A DNA stretch of 64,000 nucleotides. Source: Pseudoalteromonas sp049257235 (GTDB lineage: Bacteria; Pseudomonadota; Gammaproteobacteria; Enterobacterales; Alteromonadaceae). Location of the stretch: assembly GCF_049257235.1 (NCBI RefSeq), contig NZ_JBMMUF010000010.1, forward strand, positions 76,585 through 140,584. The letters run 5' to 3'. Every line of letters starts with the position of its first letter. Positions within the stretch are counted from its first letter, which is position 1. Shown here one piece after another: positions 25,261 to 34,411 of the stretch. A program made the translations under genes and the position numbers. A model generated the notes under the pieces. That model saw nothing but the letters and a program-made list of their open reading frames with translations. It was not told the origin of the DNA and searched no databases.

Positions 25261-26126
25261 TATCGCTGTCGCGCTATAGTAAAGCCAAGTATCGCGCCTA
25301 GCAGTACCGTGCTGATAATAATCGCATCGATACTTAGGCGCTCTGCCAACAGCAAGGATCCCAGCACCAAAGCGATTGGCGGCACACTCAATTGCATGAT
25401 AGCTGCTTGACTTGTAGCGATTTTCTTTACTACCGCATACCACAGGCTGTAGCCAAAAGCAGATGTGACAACACCTGATATAATCGCCAGCACAACTCCA
25501 TGATGTGTAACGACTACAGAGCCGCTAATAAACCACATTAAACACGCAAGTGGTATCAGCACAAAGGTACCTCGGACAAAATGAATAAGCGTCGATTTTT
25601 GTGGATCACCCTGTTTGCCGACAATGCTATAGACACCCCAAGCAATGCCAGCAACAATCATCAATAACGACCCGACGACGCTAGTGCCCGTTGTTTGTGG
25701 ATTAACCAGCAAAGTAAACGCCGCAAACGCAATCACCAACATACACCATTGCCAGTATGTGAAGCGCTCTTTGGCCACTGCCACAGCAAATAAAATCATA
25801 GTGAATTGCACGGCACTAAATAACAGTAATGCCCCCATGCCTGCGTCGAGTTGAACATACGCAAACGAAAACCCCAGCATGTAGGTCACAAGGGCGACAG
25901 CCCCCCACCAAGACACACCGTGTTGTGCATCAGGCATCTGTTCCCTGTTCGAGGCGCGCTTGAAATAAAAAAGATGCAACAGCACTAAGGCCAACGCACC
26001 ACTGGCTAGGCGAATAAACGCAAAACTAGATGGATCTATGTGCTGGCCCGCAAGCGCTTCTCGATTTAGCAGTGAGTTGCCAGCAAAAGCAATCATTGCT
26101 GAAGCACCAAGGAGCCAATGAGTCAT
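25257..26126 (-). CDS. EamA/DMT-family transporter
   Basis: 289 residues, ten hydrophobic helices in two EamA repeats (about 1-140 and 150-289). Motifs include AFAGNSLLNREAL, FIRLASGALALVLL and the second-half AIISGVVTSAFGYSLWYAVVKK. Probable exporter of amino acids or metabolites; substrate not readable. The start at 26126 is chosen for its AGGGGA ribosome site; a GTG at 26153 would overlap the alaA stop. It lies directly behind alaA, so export linked to alanine is possible but unproved. Confidence 0.9.
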   Translation of the reverse strand: MTHWLLGASAMIAFAGNSLLNREALAGQHIDPSSFAFIRLASGALALVLLHLFYFKRASNREQMPDAQHGVSWWGAVALVTYMLGFSFAYVQLDAGMGALLLFSAVQFTMILFAVAVAKERFTYWQWCMLVIAFAAFTLLVNPQTTGTSVVGSLLMIVAGIAWGVYSIVGKQGDPQKSTLIHFVRGTFVLIPLACLMWFISGSVVVTHHGVVLAIISGVVTSAFGYSLWYAVVKKIATSQAAIMQLSVPPIALVLGSLLLAERLSIDAIIISTVLLGAILGFTIARQRY

Positions 26127-26149
26127 AGTTCCCCTAGTTTGATGCTCGT

Positions 26150-27367
26150 TCACGCTTGTTTATATCTATCAAAAAAACGTCCAATACGCTGCATCGCAGG
26201 CTCTAACTCGTCTTTGTGGGGGAGGAACACGATGCGGAAATGATCTGGCTCAGGCCAATTGAAACCTCGACCATGGACCAGCAAGATTTTCTCCTGTGTT
26301 AGTAAGTCATACACCATGGTTTCATCATTGGTAATGTTGAAACGCTTGGTATCGACCTTGGCAAAGCCGTATAAGGCTCCTTTGGGCTTAACACAGCTTA
26401 TGCCTTCAATGTCATTCAAGCCTTGCCACGCGATATTGCGTTGCTCGTATAACCGCCCACCGGGTTGAATTAACGCATCAATGGACTGGACTCCCCCAAG
26501 CGCCTGCTGCACCGCGTACTGCGAAGGCACGTTGGCACACAAACGCATTGATGCCAGCATATCTAAACCTTGGATCAAATCGGTCATACGATTAGTTGGT
26601 CCGCTCAAGACCATCCAACCAATGCGCAAGCCCGCTGCGCGATAGGTTTTTGCTAAGCCGTTAAAGGTAATAATCGGCACATCATCACACAAAGACGCAA
26701 TTGAGCAATGTTGCACATCGTCGTACAGAATTTTTTCATAAATTTCGTCACTCAACAGCAACAGATTGTGCTCTCTGGCAATGGCGATAAGTTCCAACAA
26801 CAAGGCATTGCTGTATACGGCACCCGTTGGATTGTTTGGATTAATTAATACCAGCGCTTTAGTTCTTGAGGTAATTTTACTGCGAATATCTGCAATATCG
26901 GGAAACCAGTCCTGCTCTTCGTCACAGCGATAATGCACGGCTTTACCGCCGGCGAGGGTCACGCAGGCACTCCAAAGTGGATAATCTGGTGCGGGGATCA
27001 AAATCTCATCATCATTATTGATAAGACCTTGGGTCACCATTTGGATAAGTTCACTGACGCCATTACCAATGAAGATGTTGTCAATGCTGAGGTTATGTAA
27101 GCCGCGTTGCTGGTAATGTTGATAGACAGCAACACGGGCAGAATAAAGACCCTTTGAGTCGCAATACCCTTGCGCTGCACTGAGATTGCGAATGATGTCT
27201 TTGTGCATGTCTTCGGGCATTTCAAAGCCAAAGGCCGCTGGGTTACCAATATTCAATTTAAGTACTTTTTGGCCTTCGTCTTCCATCGCCTTTGCAGCAC
27301 GCAAAACTGGACCGCGAATATCGTAACAAACCCCGTGTAGCTTTCGACTTTTTAATATATCAGACAT
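26150..27367 (-). CDS. alaA: Alanine-synthesising transaminase AlaA
   Basis: PLP-dependent class I/II aminotransferase, glutamate-pyruvate type. 405 residues, the same as E. coli AlaA (YfbQ). Motifs: LNIGNPAAFGF, SKGLYSARVAV, NGVSELIQM, INPNNPTGAVY, LSDEIYEKILYDD, and the PLP lysine K240 in ITFNGLAKTYRAAGLRIGW. In E. coli alaA lies in the same yfb region as yfbV-ackA-pta, also in this window. Confidence 0.95.
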   Translation of the reverse strand: MSDILKSRKLHGVCYDIRGPVLRAAKAMEDEGQKVLKLNIGNPAAFGFEMPEDMHKDIIRNLSAAQGYCDSKGLYSARVAVYQHYQQRGLHNLSIDNIFIGNGVSELIQMVTQGLINNDDEILIPAPDYPLWSACVTLAGGKAVHYRCDEEQDWFPDIADIRSKITSRTKALVLINPNNPTGAVYSNALLLELIAIAREHNLLLLSDEIYEKILYDDVQHCSIASLCDDVPIITFNGLAKTYRAAGLRIGWMVLSGPTNRMTDLIQGLDMLASMRLCANVPSQYAVQQALGGVQSIDALIQPGGRLYEQRNIAWQGLNDIEGISCVKPKGALYGFAKVDTKRFNITNDETMVYDLLTQEKILLVHGRGFNWPEPDHFRIVFLPHKDELEPAMQRIGRFFDRYKQA

Positions 27368-27456
27368 GCTTTACCCCTTGTGCATCGTGTTCAGCTAGAT
27401 TATCGGGCAAAGAGGTAAATTGCTATATAAGTTAACCGGTTATCTATGAATTAATT

Positions 27457-27795
27457 TCAACTTTGATGCCATTGTTTCATGTGCACAATACTTTGCTCGA
27501 TAGCATTGGGGAGCGCGTCAATATACGGCTGTAATTGCTGTGACTCTCCTTTAGTAAGGCCATGCTCTATTTCGCGTGCAGTTTCTGCCAACGTGATTGC
27601 ACCAAATTGCGCTGCATTTGACTTCAAACTATGAATATTGCGGATCGCTTCATTCTGATCCGTATTTAGACTTTGCTCAAACTCACCGTGGAGTCGCGTG
27701 AATTCACTGAAGCAAAATTCCAGCGTATCGGCAAATTGATCACCCAACAAACCTTGCATCGCAATCAGTGCAGAGTCGTCTATTTTTATTTCCAT
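27457..27795 (-). CDS. Orphan HPt phosphotransfer protein
   Basis: 112 residues, a stand-alone histidine phosphotransfer domain. The phosphorylated His55 lies in IHSLKSNAAQFGA, the H-x-x-K-x6-G motif. Helix-rich throughout. No sensor kinase or response regulator is adjacent. Shewanella uses a detached HPt protein (HptA) in its Arc system, so a similar relay link is one possible role; this is inference. Confidence 0.9.
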   Translation of the reverse strand: MEIKIDDSALIAMQGLLGDQFADTLEFCFSEFTRLHGEFEQSLNTDQNEAIRNIHSLKSNAAQFGAITLAETAREIEHGLTKGESQQLQPYIDALPNAIEQSIVHMKQWHQS

Positions 27796-27917
27796 GCAGC
27801 TTACTTCCTTCAGTTATTAATATGTTGTCTATCTATGAGAATAGCAAATGGATACCTTGGAGCAAATAGCTAAAGCTATTACAATGCACTACACAGACTC
27901 TGACTTAGGTGTCCACT

Positions 27918-28511
27918 ATGGCTCGCACGGTGTGCTCAACATGCAATTATCCAACAACCTCCTGTGTGTGTGAACATGTGCAGCATGTTGCTAATCAGAC
28001 CTGCGTATGGGTCTTACAGCATCCTCATGAAACCAGTCAAGCCAAAAGCACAGTGCCTCTATTAGGCTTATCACTCAATAAGTTACGCATTTGTGTCGGC
28101 GAATTCCCTGACGATTTCACAGACGTTCAAGCGCTCTTACCACAGCACTGTGCACTGCTATACCCTTGCGATAATGCGCTCCCCCTCGAGCACCTCGATA
28201 ATGCAGCTAAAACACAAATAAAACACCTTATTGTCATAGACGGCACGTGGGGCAAAGTGCATCGAATTTGGCAGCAAAACCCGTGGTTACATAGCCTCAA
28301 TGCACTGAGTTTTGCTCAGGTGCCAGCATCTCGTTACGCCATTCGCAAAGCCAATCGCGAACACAGTCTCTCTACTTTGGAAGCGACTGCTTATTGTTTG
28401 GAATACTTGGAGCGACTTGATGCGCAACCTTTGCGCGTACTTCTTGATGGCTTTGTGAAGGTGCAAACGCAACACATGCCAGCTGATGTAAAAACACGAT
28501 ATCAACTATGA
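27918..28511 (+). CDS. DTW-domain tRNA-uridine aminocarboxypropyltransferase-like protein
   Basis: 197 residues. N-terminal zinc-binding cysteines C6, C9, C16 and C18 (RTVCSTCNYPTTSCVCEH). HPHETSQAKSTVPLL and VIDGTWGKVHRI (the DxTW motif) follow, then RYAIRKANREHSLSTLEATAYCLEYLE. The family includes TapT (acp3U47 formation). The start is the ATG with AGG eight bases upstream; a GTG nine bases earlier is less likely. Coupled to the next gene by ATGA. Confidence 0.92.
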   Translation: MARTVCSTCNYPTTSCVCEHVQHVANQTCVWVLQHPHETSQAKSTVPLLGLSLNKLRICVGEFPDDFTDVQALLPQHCALLYPCDNALPLEHLDNAAKTQIKHLIVIDGTWGKVHRIWQQNPWLHSLNALSFAQVPASRYAIRKANREHSLSTLEATAYCLEYLERLDAQPLRVLLDGFVKVQTQHMPADVKTRYQL

Positions 28512-29296
28512 CGCAGTTGATGGCTTATAAATACCGCAATGGGCCAGATTATCGGTTCTCTGTGGATGTCGACTTTACTGAGGTGCGCAGCACATTTGGC
28601 CTTAAAGCAATCTCAGTAGGTCGGTGGGTAACAAAAGAAGAGCGTCAGCATGGCGCTAACCTCATCTATGACGCGCTGGCAGATTTAACACAGATACTGT
28701 GCATTCCGCCTCAGGTAATAGGACTTCGCGAAACACTCACGTTAGCATTTGGTCAAGGTGGGCAATTAGGCGTACAAGCCCATTATCACGGCGCAACGCG
28801 CACCCTTGCTTTGGCTAAACATGCAGGTAGTGGCGCTTTGGCGCATGAGTGGTGGCACGCATTTGACCACTACATCTGTCCTTTTTTATTTCAACACAAA
28901 GTCAGTGCAAAATCATTTGCAAGCAAATTGTGGTTAACCCGCCAAGATTACCGTGAGCATCCGCTCAATGAGCCGCTTCTAGTACTATTTCGGCACCTGT
29001 TTTTAGACTCATCAGCAAAGCAAAGTTCTGATTACGTGCAAAGGAGCGCAGCGGTGGATAGCGCTGCAAAACAACTGTACTTTGCAATGCCTGAAGAGCT
29101 CGCCGCAAGAGCCTTCGAACATTATATTCAAGCCAATGCACTGAAAAACCACTATCTCGTCAGTGGCACGAAGCGCAGTAAGCTAGCCAAGCTTGGCGTG
29201 TTCCCAACAGCCAACGAGGCAAAATTACTTGCCCCGTGTTTTAGCCAGTATTTTACCCAACTTGGACATTCGTTAAGCCAGCAAAGAAACGCCTAG
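28508..29296 (+). CDS. HEWWH metalloprotease-like protein (CLCA_X family character)
   Basis: 262 residues. The central LAHEWWHAFDHYIC (His113, Glu114, His117) is an HExxH zinc-protease motif with the unusual W-W middle, as in the CLCA_X / LPD1-like group. MPEELAARAFEHYIQ downstream may supply the third zinc ligand (Glu). The N-terminal third (FSVDVDFTEVRSTFGLKAISVGRWVTKEER) is conserved in character in these proteins. No signal peptide, so cytoplasmic. Coupled by ATGA to the DTW gene. Substrate unknown. Confidence 0.75.
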   Translation: MTQLMAYKYRNGPDYRFSVDVDFTEVRSTFGLKAISVGRWVTKEERQHGANLIYDALADLTQILCIPPQVIGLRETLTLAFGQGGQLGVQAHYHGATRTLALAKHAGSGALAHEWWHAFDHYICPFLFQHKVSAKSFASKLWLTRQDYREHPLNEPLLVLFRHLFLDSSAKQSSDYVQRSAAVDSAAKQLYFAMPEELAARAFEHYIQANALKNHYLVSGTKRSKLAKLGVFPTANEAKLLAPCFSQYFTQLGHSLSQQRNA

Positions 29297-29316
29297 CGAT
29301 ACGCGCTATCGGATTT

Positions 29317-29907
29317 TTATTGCTGTCCCTCATCACCAATGCGACTGGCGAGGGCACTATTTTGCCCTTTGTATTTTGCATCTTCACGGGCGTTGTAAGG
29401 CTTCTCAGCTGGACTTGAAAGCGTTTCAAAACTCATTGCTCCAATTTTCATATTCGGGCGCAGTGCTAGTGGAAGTTTTCCAGAGTTATAAAACTCTAAT
29501 ACGATGTTACCCGACCAACCTGGATCGATGCGATGCGCAGTCACGTGCACCATCAAACCCAATCGTGCCAGTGATGAACGGCCATCTAACCAACCCACGA
29601 TATCAGCAGGCAAAGTGACTGACTCATAGGTCATCGCTAACGCCAATTCCCCTGGGTGCAAGAAAAAGGCATCACCCTCTCCTATTGTGATTTCATCACT
29701 CATGATGGACTCCATCGCAGCATTGAGCTGTTCTTTGGGGCCACTCAAATCAACATAGGGTGCGCGGTGATCTTGGAACACTCTGAATTTGTTACCTAAA
29801 CGCAAATCTACACTCACGCCTGAAATCATTTGCTCGCTTGGCTCGGGTGTAATAACAATACGCTCATCGCGTAGGTATTCTTTTATATGGGTGTCTGATA
29901 AACGCAT
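29317..29907 (-). CDS. dcd: dCTP deaminase
   Basis: Deaminates dCTP to dUTP for thymidylate supply. 196 residues, near E. coli Dcd (193). Motifs: MRLSDTHIKEYL, SGVSVDLRLGNKFRVF, FLHPGELALAMTYESV, and the active-site segment GRSSLARLGLMVHVTAHRIDPGWSGNI with catalytic Glu in VLEFYN. It lies 2 bp after apbC in the same direction, the order found near metG in enterics. Confidence 0.97.
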   Translation of the reverse strand: MRLSDTHIKEYLRDERIVITPEPSEQMISGVSVDLRLGNKFRVFQDHRAPYVDLSGPKEQLNAAMESIMSDEITIGEGDAFFLHPGELALAMTYESVTLPADIVGWLDGRSSLARLGLMVHVTAHRIDPGWSGNIVLEFYNSGKLPLALRPNMKIGAMSFETLSSPAEKPYNAREDAKYKGQNSALASRIGDEGQQ

Positions 29908-29909
29908 GG

Positions 29910-30995
29910 TTAGTCGTCCGTTATAATTATTTCAACGCTGCTTTGAGCGCCTTCTTGATAATATAATTGGCTTGCGCATACGCGCGCTGCCATAGAAAAA
30001 TGCTCTGCTAAAGAAGTGTGTTGTTGTGCTAAATCACCACCTTGCTCGGAACACTCACGAATAGCGATAGCGAGCGGCAATTCGGCCAGTATTGGTACCC
30101 CATAACGCTGCGCTAGTTTCGCCGCGCCATCAGCACCAAAAATTGAGCTCGACTCATGGCAGTGCGGACACTCAAATTGGCTCATGTTTTCTACTAAACC
30201 GATAATCGGCACGTTCACCTTATTAAACATCGCCACCCCTTTTTGGGCGTCTGCCAGGGCTAAGTCTTGTGGCGTGGTAATAATCAATGCTCCTGAAGCT
30301 GGTACCTTTTGCGACATGGTCAATTGAATATCGCCAGTCCCAGGTGGCATGTCTACAATCAAATAATCAAGCTCACCCCATTGTGTCTCATTAAGCAATT
30401 GCATCAGGGCTTGCGACGCCATCGGGCCGCGCCATACTGTGGCGTCGTCTGGATCTACTAAAAAGCCTATTGATTGGGCCTTGATGCCGTGTTGCTCCAT
30501 AGGCAACAAGCTTCTATCATCTGCTGCGTGTGGTTTTTGTTGTTGTAATCCAAGCAACAAAGGTATGGAAGGGCCATAAATATCGGCATCTAAAATGCCA
30601 ACTTTGGCACCTTCATGTTTAAGTGCCAACGCCAAGTTAACCGCACATGTCGACTTTCCTACCCCCCCTTTACCAGAGGCAACCAGAATAATGTGCTTAA
30701 TGTGCGCGAATTTGGCTGCGCCGGTGAGCTTGACGCTAATTGAAACCGCAACGTCTCGTTGCAAACATGCACTAAGGAACTGCGATAAAGCAGGCGCTTC
30801 TTGCGCACATGCAAAAGGCATCACCAACTCACAGGTGTGCTCATTACTTGTGCGTTGAACCGCTTCTTTGGGCACGCCAACAGGTAAAGCAGTGCTGCGA
30901 TAGCCAGCCAAATGTTGTTGATACTGAGACTGCCATTGTTGGCTTGATGATTTTGAAAACAACGACGGCTTTTTGCCAGAACCAAATCCAAACAT
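29910..30995 (-). CDS. apbC: Mrp/ApbC iron-sulfur cluster carrier ATPase
   Basis: P-loop ATPase that binds and transfers Fe-S clusters. 361 residues. The deviant Walker A is VASGKGGVGKSTCAVNLA; DADIYGPSIP, VWRGPMASQAL, DYLIVDMPPGTGDIQLT and the cluster-binding CPHCHESSSIFG motif (CxxC) follow. The N-terminal 100 residues lack a clear MIP18/DUF59 domain and are Gln/Ser-rich at the start (SSSQQWQSQYQQ). Divergent from metG with 171 bp between starts, as in E. coli. Confidence 0.94.
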   Translation of the reverse strand: MFGFGSGKKPSLFSKSSSQQWQSQYQQHLAGYRSTALPVGVPKEAVQRTSNEHTCELVMPFACAQEAPALSQFLSACLQRDVAVSISVKLTGAAKFAHIKHIILVASGKGGVGKSTCAVNLALALKHEGAKVGILDADIYGPSIPLLLGLQQQKPHAADDRSLLPMEQHGIKAQSIGFLVDPDDATVWRGPMASQALMQLLNETQWGELDYLIVDMPPGTGDIQLTMSQKVPASGALIITTPQDLALADAQKGVAMFNKVNVPIIGLVENMSQFECPHCHESSSIFGADGAAKLAQRYGVPILAELPLAIAIRECSEQGGDLAQQHTSLAEHFSMAARVCASQLYYQEGAQSSVEIIITDD

Positions 30996-31166
30996 AATTA
31001 ACTGCGTAAATATTTAAAGAAGCGTAATGAAATATGCCGCCAAATTATGTAACATTCGGGGCATTAACACCAGTCTATTCACCCAAGTGGACAATCTTAT
31101 TGCTCGCTGCTGCGACAAAAGCGTGGTTTGCTTGGGAAATCGTATTTGAGATGGAATGAGCATCCT

Positions 31167-33200
31167 ATGACTAAGAGAAAAATTCTCATCACTAGCGCCC
31201 TACCTTATGCTAATGGGCCAACACACTTAGGTCATTTATTAGAGTATATTCAAACTGATATCTGGGCACGCTTTCAAAAATCGCAAGGCCATGAAGCATA
31301 CTATGTATGTGCTGACGATGCTCACGGCACGCCAATCATGCTCAATGCCCAAAAGCAAGGGATCACACCTGAGCAAATGGTGGCAAATGTAAGCGTCGAG
31401 CGCCAACGTGACTTTGCTGACTTCAATATTGAATTCGACAACTACCATAGTACCCACTCAGATGAAAACAAAGCACTCAGTGAGCTTATCTATAACCGTC
31501 TTAACGAAGGTGGTTACATCAAAAAGCGTACTATTTCGCAACTTTTTGACCCAGAAAAAGAAATTTTCTTACCGGATCGCTTTGTAACAGGTACATGTCC
31601 AAGCTGTGACGCCGAAGACCAAAATGGCGATAGCTGCGATGTATGTGGTGCAACCTATGCGCCTACCGAATTGAAGTCGCCACGTTCTGCCATGTCTGGA
31701 GCAACGCCAGTACTGCGTGACTCGGAGCACTACTTCTTCGACTTACCGGCGTTTGAAGGCATGTTAAAAGAGTGGTTACGCTCGGGTTCTATTCAAGATG
31801 AAATGGCTAACAAGCTTGACGAATGGTTTGCAGACGGTCTGCAGCAATGGGATATCAGTCGTGATGCTCCATACTTTGGCTTCGAAATACCAGGTGCTCC
31901 GGGCAAATACTTCTACGTTTGGCTAGATGCGCCAATTGGTTACATGGCCAGCTTTAAAAACCTATGTGACAAATCTGGTATTGATTTCGATGCATTTTGG
32001 TCAAAAGATTCAGATGCTGAGCTGTACCATTTCATCGGTAAAGATATTATTTATTTCCACAGTCTTTTCTGGCCTGCAATGTTAGAAGGTGCTGATTTTA
32101 GAAAACCAACTAACGTCTTTGCCCATGGTTTCGTTACCGTCAATGGCGCCAAGATGTCTAAGTCTAAAGGCACATTCATCAAAGCGCGCACCTATCTTGA
32201 GCACCTAAACCCTGAATATCTGCGCTACTACTTTGCAGCGAAACTAGGAAGCGGTATCACTGACCTTGACTTAAACTTGGAAGATTTCGCACAACGTGTG
32301 AATTCAGACTTAGTAGGTAAGGTTGTTAACATCGCCAGTCGTTGTGCCGGTTTCATCACTAAGAAATTCGATGGCAAACTTAGCGCGACAAACGCCGAGC
32401 CAGAGCTGGTTGCACAATTTGCAGCCGCGCGCCAGAGCATCGCTGCACATTATGAAAATCGTGAGTACTCACGCGCTGTTCGCGAAATCATGGCCCTAGC
32501 CGATAAAGCAAACCAATACATTGATGCCAAAGCGCCGTGGGTACTTGCTAAAGATGAGAACACACTTGAGCAAGCGCACGAAGTGTGCAGTGTTGGCTTA
32601 AACCTATTTAAGATCCTAATGACCTACTTGCGTCCTATTTTGCCAGCCATGGCGGCAAACGTAAGCGAGTTCTTAAATGACGAACTAGCATGGGACAAAG
32701 TAGATGCGCCGCTTGTTGACCACTCTATCAATAAATTTAAAGCGCTAATGCAACGTGTAGAAATGGACAAAGTGAACGCCATGCTTGAAGAATCAAAAGA
32801 AAGCCTTGCACCACAAACTCAAGGGGGGGCTGCAATGGAGTCAAACGGTGAAGTAGAAAAAGATCCGATTGCAGATGAAATCGAGTTTGATGATTTCGCC
32901 AAAGTAGACCTTCGTGTAGCGAAAATTGTTAATGCTGAACACGTTGAAAAAGCAGACAAATTGCTTAAATTGACGCTTGATTTAGGTGGGCAACAACGCC
33001 AAGTATTTGCAGGTATTAAGTCAGCTTATAGCCCTGAGCAGTTGATTGGCAAATTAACGGTTATGGTGGCTAACTTGAAGCCGCGTAAGATGCGTTTTGG
33101 TATGTCAGAAGGTATGGTGCTTGCTGCAGGTCCTGGCAAAGACGAAATTTACATCCTCGAACCACATGACGGTGCTAAACCGGGCATGCGTGTGATGTAA
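31167..33200 (+). CDS. metG: Methionine-tRNA ligase
   Basis: Class I aminoacyl-tRNA synthetase. 677 residues, the same as E. coli MetG, when started at the ATG giving MTKRKILITSALPYANG; a frame extending to 31128 is rejected. HIGH motif variant THLGH, a zinc knuckle CPSCDAEDQNGDSCDVCG, KMSKSKGTF, and a C-terminal tRNA-binding/dimerisation domain (about 575-677; DDFAKVDLRVAKIVNAEHVEKADKLLKL). A terminator follows. Confidence 0.98.
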   Translation: MTKRKILITSALPYANGPTHLGHLLEYIQTDIWARFQKSQGHEAYYVCADDAHGTPIMLNAQKQGITPEQMVANVSVERQRDFADFNIEFDNYHSTHSDENKALSELIYNRLNEGGYIKKRTISQLFDPEKEIFLPDRFVTGTCPSCDAEDQNGDSCDVCGATYAPTELKSPRSAMSGATPVLRDSEHYFFDLPAFEGMLKEWLRSGSIQDEMANKLDEWFADGLQQWDISRDAPYFGFEIPGAPGKYFYVWLDAPIGYMASFKNLCDKSGIDFDAFWSKDSDAELYHFIGKDIIYFHSLFWPAMLEGADFRKPTNVFAHGFVTVNGAKMSKSKGTFIKARTYLEHLNPEYLRYYFAAKLGSGITDLDLNLEDFAQRVNSDLVGKVVNIASRCAGFITKKFDGKLSATNAEPELVAQFAAARQSIAAHYENREYSRAVREIMALADKANQYIDAKAPWVLAKDENTLEQAHEVCSVGLNLFKILMTYLRPILPAMAANVSEFLNDELAWDKVDAPLVDHSINKFKALMQRVEMDKVNAMLEESKESLAPQTQGGAAMESNGEVEKDPIADEIEFDDFAKVDLRVAKIVNAEHVEKADKLLKLTLDLGGQQRQVFAGIKSAYSPEQLIGKLTVMVANLKPRKMRFGMSEGMVLAAGPGKDEIYILEPHDGAKPGMRVM

Positions 33201-33216
33201 AAGCCCCGAACAATAC

Positions 33217-33242
33217 AAAAGGCCAGCATTGCTGGCCTTTTT
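33217..33242 (+). terminator. Terminator after metG
   Basis: AAAAGGCCAGC-ATT-GCTGGCCTTTTT: an 11-bp stem with flanking A- and T-runs; could also serve the convergent oxidoreductase gene. Confidence 0.9.
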
Positions 33243-33268
33243 GCTTTATGTATAACTGATACTACCAA

Positions 33269-34237
33269 CTAATCGTGCTGTAAAATCACTTTGCCTATAT
33301 TTTCATTATTCTCTAATCGTTGGTGCGCTTGCTCAACATCTCGCCATGAGTAAATAGAATCAATAACGGGTTTTATAAGCCCCTGCTGTATCTCAGGGCC
33401 AAATTGACTCGTTAAGTCTTGGACCAATTTAGATTTATAAGAGATAGAGCGATTTCGTAAAGTGGAGCCAATTACTCGCACACGTTTCGCTAGCACTTTA
33501 GCCATATCCAGCTTTTCGCAATAACGCCCACCTAACATTGCAAGAATAACAATAGTGCCATCCATCGCCATAACCTCGATATCCTGACGTATATACTCAC
33601 CTGCTATAGGGTCAATAACCAGATCAATCTTAATGTCTTGCGCTTTTAAATAGTCGCACCAATTGTGTTCTTTATAGTTAATCACCACATCAGCGCCCAA
33701 AGCTTCACATGCCTCACGCTTTGCTTGATTGCCTACAGTCGCCACCACGCGTGCTCCAAGGCGCTTTGCTAATATGATTGCTGCGGTGCCTACACCACTG
33801 GCTCCTGCGTGTACGAGTAAAGTATGAGGGCGGCCAAACTCAGGGGACTGGCGAAGTGCGTCAAAAGCGGTGAAAAACACTTCACAAAAACCCGCTCCCA
33901 TTTCATATGAATAGGACGGTGGCAAGTCAATGCAATGCTCGTAGTGCACGCACACATATTCGCCATATCCACCACCAGCGCACAACGCCATAACCCGCTT
34001 ACCTAGTAACTTTGAGCTCACTCCATCGCCCACAGCAACTATCTCCCCCGCTGCTTCTAAGCCCAAAATATCGCTGTCTCCTACGGGTGGCGGGTAGAGC
34101 CCTTTTCGCTGTAAAAGATCGGCGCGATTAACCGCGCTAGCATGCACTTTAATCAACACTTGTTGATCTTTTGGAGTAAGATCATACTTTTCTATGATAA
34201 CTAGCTGTTTATTTTCATTTAAATCAATTGTTAGCAT
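33269..34237 (-). CDS. Zinc-less NAD(P)H quinone oxidoreductase (PIG3-like)
   Basis: 322 residues, medium-chain dehydrogenase/reductase family. GroES-like N-terminal domain (VNRADLLQRKGLYPPP, LGLEAAGEIVAVG), then a Rossmann domain with HAGASGVGTAAIILAKRLGARVVATVG. Zinc ligands of classical alcohol dehydrogenases are absent, as in quinone oxidoreductases of the QOR/PIG3 group. Probably reduces quinones or reactive carbonyls; substrate unknown. Single gene, divergent from the coiled-coil gene at 34412. Confidence 0.9.
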   Translation of the reverse strand: MLTIDLNENKQLVIIEKYDLTPKDQQVLIKVHASAVNRADLLQRKGLYPPPVGDSDILGLEAAGEIVAVGDGVSSKLLGKRVMALCAGGGYGEYVCVHYEHCIDLPPSYSYEMGAGFCEVFFTAFDALRQSPEFGRPHTLLVHAGASGVGTAAIILAKRLGARVVATVGNQAKREACEALGADVVINYKEHNWCDYLKAQDIKIDLVIDPIAGEYIRQDIEVMAMDGTIVILAMLGGRYCEKLDMAKVLAKRVRVIGSTLRNRSISYKSKLVQDLTSQFGPEIQQGLIKPVIDSIYSWRDVEQAHQRLENNENIGKVILQHD

Positions 34238-34411
34238 TGTGTAATACCAATTTCTCGTAGTATGATTAAACCTGTATCTTTAGGGACAAATCTACAACTA
34301 AAATAGTAATTATTATCTGCCACCGCATTCTTGGCTCGAATTTTTTTATTAGATACGCTGCCTAGTGGCTGTTTTAATGCTATCCTAAATATCTGTTGGG
34401 AGGATAGGTTG

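Noticed and set aside
26127..26153. GTG start of the EamA gene overlapping the alaA stop
   Set aside because: The ATG at 26126 has an AGGGGA ribosome site and starts at the conserved first helix.
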